From Gracilimonas sp017641085 (lineage in GTDB: Bacteria > Bacteroidota > Rhodothermia > Balneolales > Balneolaceae), in NCBI RefSeq assembly GCF_046115515.1, contig NZ_CP175953.1: a DNA stretch of 64,000 nucleotides; one strand, written 5' to 3'. Shown here one piece after another: positions 60,842 through 64,000 of this stretch. A model generated the notes under the pieces. The model was not told where the DNA came from. It did not search any database and worked only from the letters and a program-made list of their open reading frames with translations. Positions within the stretch are counted from its first letter, which is position 1, and the number at the start of each line of letters is the position of its first letter. Position numbers and translations under genes: made by a program.

Positions 60842-62986
60842 ATGAAGAAAGAAAACAAACTGACTCCCCGAACAACTTCCCAACAGAAAGAAAAAGCCCG
60901 ATTCCGTGTTTCCAATATTGACTGTGAGCACGATGCAGCACAGCTGCGGCGCCAGCTGGAAGAAACCGAGGGCCTGGCGGGGCTGGATATCCTTCCCAAG
61001 TCTGCCCGGGTCACTATTGATTACGATCCCGATCTTCTCAGCCCGAAAGAGCTCGAAAAACTGTTGGATGAGGCCGGGTTTCCGGTACAGGAAGACGGCA
61101 TGCCTGAGCAGCCCAAACCGTGGAAAAACCCCAAGGTAGTCACCTCGGTTTTGTCCGGACTGCTGCTTCTGGCGGGCTGGCTGCTGGGCTTTGCGGGTAT
61201 CCCGGAGGCGGTGTCAACCGGCATCTACTGGGTAGCCATACTCACCGGCGGATACTATTTCGGAAGGGAGGCCCTGGAGGATCTCTGGTTTGAGAAATCC
61301 ATCGGCATTGAGCTGCTGATGAGCATCGCGGCGGTGGTTGCCGCGGTGATGGGCCAGCCCGCAGAGGGTGCCATGCTGGTGTTTCTATATTCCATCTCGG
61401 AGGCCGCCGAGGGCTATACCGAGGAGAAAACGCGTTCTGCGGTCAAAGCGCTTATGGACCTTGCCCCGAAAACCGCCCTCATTTTGCGCGACGGCCACGA
61501 AGAAGAAATACCTGTGGAAGAAGTCCGGGTTGGAGACCTTTTTCTGGTCAAGCCGGGACAGTCGGTGCCCACCGACGGGGTCATCCGGGAAGGAGCCTCC
61601 AGCCTGAACGAAGCCCCGGTAACCGGAGAAAGTACGCCGGTGGATAAATCCGAAGAAAGCCAGGTGTTTGCCGGTACCATCAACGGCGAGGGATTGTTAA
61701 AAGTAGAAGCTACCAAGACCACCGCCGACAACACCCTTGCACGGATTATTCAAATGGTGGAAGAGGCCCAGGAGCGGAAGGGCAAAAGTCAGCGGTTTAT
61801 TGAACGCTTCGGCAGCCGGTACAGTCCGGCGGTGCTTGCCGCAGGAGTGCTGATCGCCATTATACCTCCGCTTTTGTTTAATGCAGGCTGGGAGACCTGG
61901 ATCACACGGGCCACCGTTTTTATCGTGGCCGCCGCTCCCTGTGCGCTGGTTATTTCCATCCCCATTACGCTGGTGGCCACGCTTGGAACGGCCGCCCGGA
62001 ACGGAGTGCTTATAAAAGGTGGAATGTATGCCGAAGAGCTAAGCAAGGTTAAAGTCGTGGCCCTCGACAAAACCGGAACGCTCACCTCGGGGCAGCCTAA
62101 AGTAACCGATGTGGTGGCATTTAATGGGGCTGATAAAGACCGAATTCTGAAGTTGGCTGCCGGGATCGAAAGTGGCAGCGAGCACCCATTAGCTCAGGCC
62201 GTTGTTGCCTACGGGAAAGAAAATGAGATTACCCCCGCCCCGATAACCGGCTTCCAATCATTAACCGGAGCGGGAGCGAAAGCAACCATTGACGGACTAA
62301 CCTGGTATATCGGCAGTCCCGGCCTGTTCGAACACCAATTGGGGGTATCCCTGGATGAATACAAAGCGAGAATAAGCCGCCTGCAGGAAGATGGAAAAAC
62401 CGTCGTACTGGTCGGCCGTGAACAGTCGGTACTGGGATTAATCGCCATCCGGGATACCATTCGCCCCAAGGCCAAAACCGTAATTCACGAATTGCATGAA
62501 GCAGGCATCGAAAAAGTGGTCATGCTTACCGGCGATAATGAACGTACGGCCCGGGCCATTGCCGGAGAACTGGGCATCGAAGAGGTGTTTGCCGGGCTCA
62601 AGCCGGAAGACAAATCGAATATTATACGAGAACTCTCTGAGCGCTATGAACATATCATCATGGTGGGTGATGGCGTAAATGACGCCCCGGCGCTGGCCGA
62701 GGCCACCGTAGGTGTAGCCATGGGCGCCGCCGGAACCGATGTGGCGCTGGAAACGGCTGATGTGGTGCTGATGGCCGACGACCTGGAAAAACTGGTCTAT
62801 GCGTTGAAGCTTGCAAAACGGAATCAAAAAGTGATCAACCAAAACCTGGCCCTTTCTGTTGTCGTTATAGCCGGATTAATTATCGGTGCTGTTACCGGGT
62901 ACTTTACGCTCCCAATAGCAGTAATAGGGCATGAGGTCAGCGAGTTTATGGTGATCGGAAACGGGCTGCGCATGCTGCGTTCCTGA
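60842..62986 (+). CDS. cadA: P1B metal ATPase, CadA/ZntA-like, with unusual APC motif
   Basis: 714 residues from the ATG at 60842 (a TTG at 60827 is also open). The N-terminal HMA-like domain has only one Cys of the usual pair (NIDCEHDA). The membrane motif, normally CPC in CadA and ZntA, is A365-P366-C367. The rest is standard: TGES, DKTGTL, SEHPLA, MLTGDN, GDGVNDAPALAE. The final helix has HEVSEFMVIGNGLRML in place of DEG-x-TLLVV-x-N. An ArsR gene precedes it by 44 bp. Zn, Cd or Pb export is the best guess from the neighbourhood; the altered motifs leave it open. Confidence 0.9.
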   Translation: MKKENKLTPRTTSQQKEKARFRVSNIDCEHDAAQLRRQLEETEGLAGLDILPKSARVTIDYDPDLLSPKELEKLLDEAGFPVQEDGMPEQPKPWKNPKVVTSVLSGLLLLAGWLLGFAGIPEAVSTGIYWVAILTGGYYFGREALEDLWFEKSIGIELLMSIAAVVAAVMGQPAEGAMLVFLYSISEAAEGYTEEKTRSAVKALMDLAPKTALILRDGHEEEIPVEEVRVGDLFLVKPGQSVPTDGVIREGASSLNEAPVTGESTPVDKSEESQVFAGTINGEGLLKVEATKTTADNTLARIIQMVEEAQERKGKSQRFIERFGSRYSPAVLAAGVLIAIIPPLLFNAGWETWITRATVFIVAAAPCALVISIPITLVATLGTAARNGVLIKGGMYAEELSKVKVVALDKTGTLTSGQPKVTDVVAFNGADKDRILKLAAGIESGSEHPLAQAVVAYGKENEITPAPITGFQSLTGAGAKATIDGLTWYIGSPGLFEHQLGVSLDEYKARISRLQEDGKTVVLVGREQSVLGLIAIRDTIRPKAKTVIHELHEAGIEKVVMLTGDNERTARAIAGELGIEEVFAGLKPEDKSNIIRELSERYEHIIMVGDGVNDAPALAEATVGVAMGAAGTDVALETADVVLMADDLEKLVYALKLAKRNQKVINQNLALSVVVIAGLIIGAVTGYFTLPIAVIGHEVSEFMVIGNGLRMLRS

Positions 62987-63076
62987 AAAAAGCTAAACAA
63001 GGCTTTATAAAGCTATAGGAACTTTTATTATGGTTCAGGTATTCTTAACTTTGTGATTGTTTAAGCCAACCTCATA

Positions 63077-63532
63077 ATGAACTTCTTCCGGTTGACGAAA
63101 GATTTTAAAAAATATCGTATCACGGCAACCGCACTGCTTATGGTGCTGGGCATCCATGTGGTTATGCCTGTGGCTGTTCTGGCAGCAGGCTACTGCAACG
63201 CTGAATCAAATGCACCGGCTGACACCGAAATTTTGATTGAAGACTGTTGCGATCTAAAACGCAACAGTGCAGCAGACCGAGATCAGGATATTGTGGGTAA
63301 CTGCACCTTCGAGCGGTTCTGTAATTCTCTGCCGGCCCATTCATTTGGAGAACACAAAAGCTTGCTGCCGTCAAAAAAACAAAGTAATCCTTTACCGGCG
63401 ATATCCGGCTTTGTTCATACACTTTATTCTGTCGATAAGAACCGGGAAACGTTCAGCCACACTTCTTTAGATACTTTATTACTCTATCCCGGCCCGCCCG
63501 TCTTTTTGCTGAATAGCACCTTTCTGAAATAG
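63077..63532 (+). CDS. Small exported Cys-rich protein with PPVFLLN C-terminal motif
   Basis: 151 residues with a signal peptide (LLMVLGIHVVMPVAVLAAG). The mature part carries C40, C57-C58, C76 and C82, and ends YPGPPVFLLNSTFLK, close to SPPPIFLANESFL of the protein at 34147. The spacing of Cys (one, then EDC-x, then a pair) is also alike. It follows cadA by 90 bp and may belong to that unit or head the next one. No family name known to me. Confidence 0.72.
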   Translation: MNFFRLTKDFKKYRITATALLMVLGIHVVMPVAVLAAGYCNAESNAPADTEILIEDCCDLKRNSAADRDQDIVGNCTFERFCNSLPAHSFGEHKSLLPSKKQSNPLPAISGFVHTLYSVDKNRETFSHTSLDTLLLYPGPPVFLLNSTFLK

Positions 63533-63658
63533 CCGGCGTTTTGAACAAATCATGAGCCTTTTCCAGGGCTTGTAAGTGATTTTAAATAATCAGTAATCAC
63601 AATATTCTACACAATACCGCTTTCACTAAATTATTTTTCATTCCTAATTTAAATACAC

Positions 63659-64000
63659 ATGCTTGGCACCATCGGTAAAATTCTTATTAACGTTGCTTTT
63701 TTATCGGCAATTCTATCCCTGATCGGCTATTTCCTGTATTCAAAAGAGGAAAATAAACGATTTCTTACCCTGTCAAACTGGTTGTTTGGCCTCAAAGGGC
63801 TATTGATTCTTGCCGCTTCAGGGATTCTTATCTACCTGATTCTTGGCCACCAGTTTAACTATTACTACGTTTATAATTATACCAGCAGTGATCTTCAGCT
63901 CAAATACCTGATCTCTGCTTATTGGGGCGGACAAGAAGGGAGCTTCATGCTATGGATTCTCTTCTCTGCACTTACGGGATTTGGCCTGATGAAATGGGTG
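63659..64000 (+). CDS. ccmF: Cytochrome c biogenesis protein CcmF, N-terminal part
   Basis: The frame opens at ATG 63659 and stays open to the window end (114 codons), so the 3' part is missing. Three or four membrane helices are visible, and WGGQEGSFMLWILF near residue 92 is the hallmark start of the CcmF/CcsA haem-handling WWD-family proteins. CcmF ligates haem to apocytochromes in the System I pathway. It marks the likely return from the metal island to host genes, though cytochrome maturation could also serve the cytochrome encoded at 19530. Confidence 0.92.
   Translation, partial: MLGTIGKILINVAFLSAILSLIGYFLYSKEENKRFLTLSNWLFGLKGLLILAASGILIYLILGHQFNYYYVYNYTSSDLQLKYLISAYWGGQEGSFMLWILFSALTGFGLMKWV

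Overview
The window looks like chromosomal DNA of a marine or saline member of the Bacteroidota/Balneolota/Rhodothermota group. The signs are a SusC/SusD pair under an ECF sigma factor and a FecR anti-sigma factor, STN-domain TonB receptors, a tRNA without encoded CCA, moderate to low GC, and many exported or lipid-anchored proteins. I cannot name a species. Nearly everything between the first gene and about 63.5 kb is metal handling, so I read this as a large composite heavy-metal resistance and uptake island (copper/silver, mercury, zinc/cadmium/cobalt).

Left part (1-20.5 kb). The window opens inside a CopB-type outer-membrane copper protein. An SDR enzyme follows on the minus strand, then a small exported His/Cys protein with a TonB receptor. 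Next is an ECF sigma/FecR/SusC/SusD unit, a fused MFS/spermidine-synthase-like membrane protein, an NTF2-like protein, a VanX-type dipeptidase, and a minus-strand trio (DUF4136 lipoprotein, cupredoxin, YceI). A plus-strand cassette of DUF2231 fusion, cytochrome c and NTF2-like protein closes this part.

Middle (20.6-34 kb). A minus-strand mercury operon (ArsR-type regulator, MerTP fusion, MerA) sits beside a decayed merR. It is followed by cusCBA, a PII-like gene, a DUF411 metal protein and a small HMA-AraC regulator. A tyrosine integrase lies next to a tRNA with a CAT anticodon. Beyond the tRNA is a roughly 1.2 kb AT-rich stretch holding a helically phased array of TGAAACA boxes, an integrase relic and a 22-bp perfect inverted repeat.

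Right part (34-64 kb). A second Cu/Ag module contains an exported His/Cys protein, a long CusA, TolC, CusB, PII, a Met-rich protein, a SHOCT protein, a multicopper oxidase, a second DUF2231/NTF2 cassette, a CPH-type copper ATPase and two membrane proteins. It is followed by an exported His protein with czcCBA and PII, an SPC-type P1B ATPase, a YdaT-like protein, a CaCA exchanger, an accessory lspA, an ArsR regulator with an APC-type P1B ATPase, and another exported Cys protein. The window ends inside ccmF, probably host backbone.

The most interesting signals are these. (1) An 18-bp direct-repeat element, ATTTAAG-YTTN-ATTTAAG, occurs upstream of four different units including the HMA-AraC gene itself, which suggests a copper regulon. 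(2) Three PII-like genes each follow an RND module; the two in Cu/Ag modules carry a Cys-Cys pair at residues 26-27, and the Czc-type one has Pro-Pro at the same place. (3) Fourteen TGAAACA boxes, many 10-12 bp apart, lie between the tRNA and an integrase relic. (4) Small exported Cys/His proteins, two sharing a C-terminal PP-[IV]-FL-x-N motif, stand ahead of or beside metal modules.
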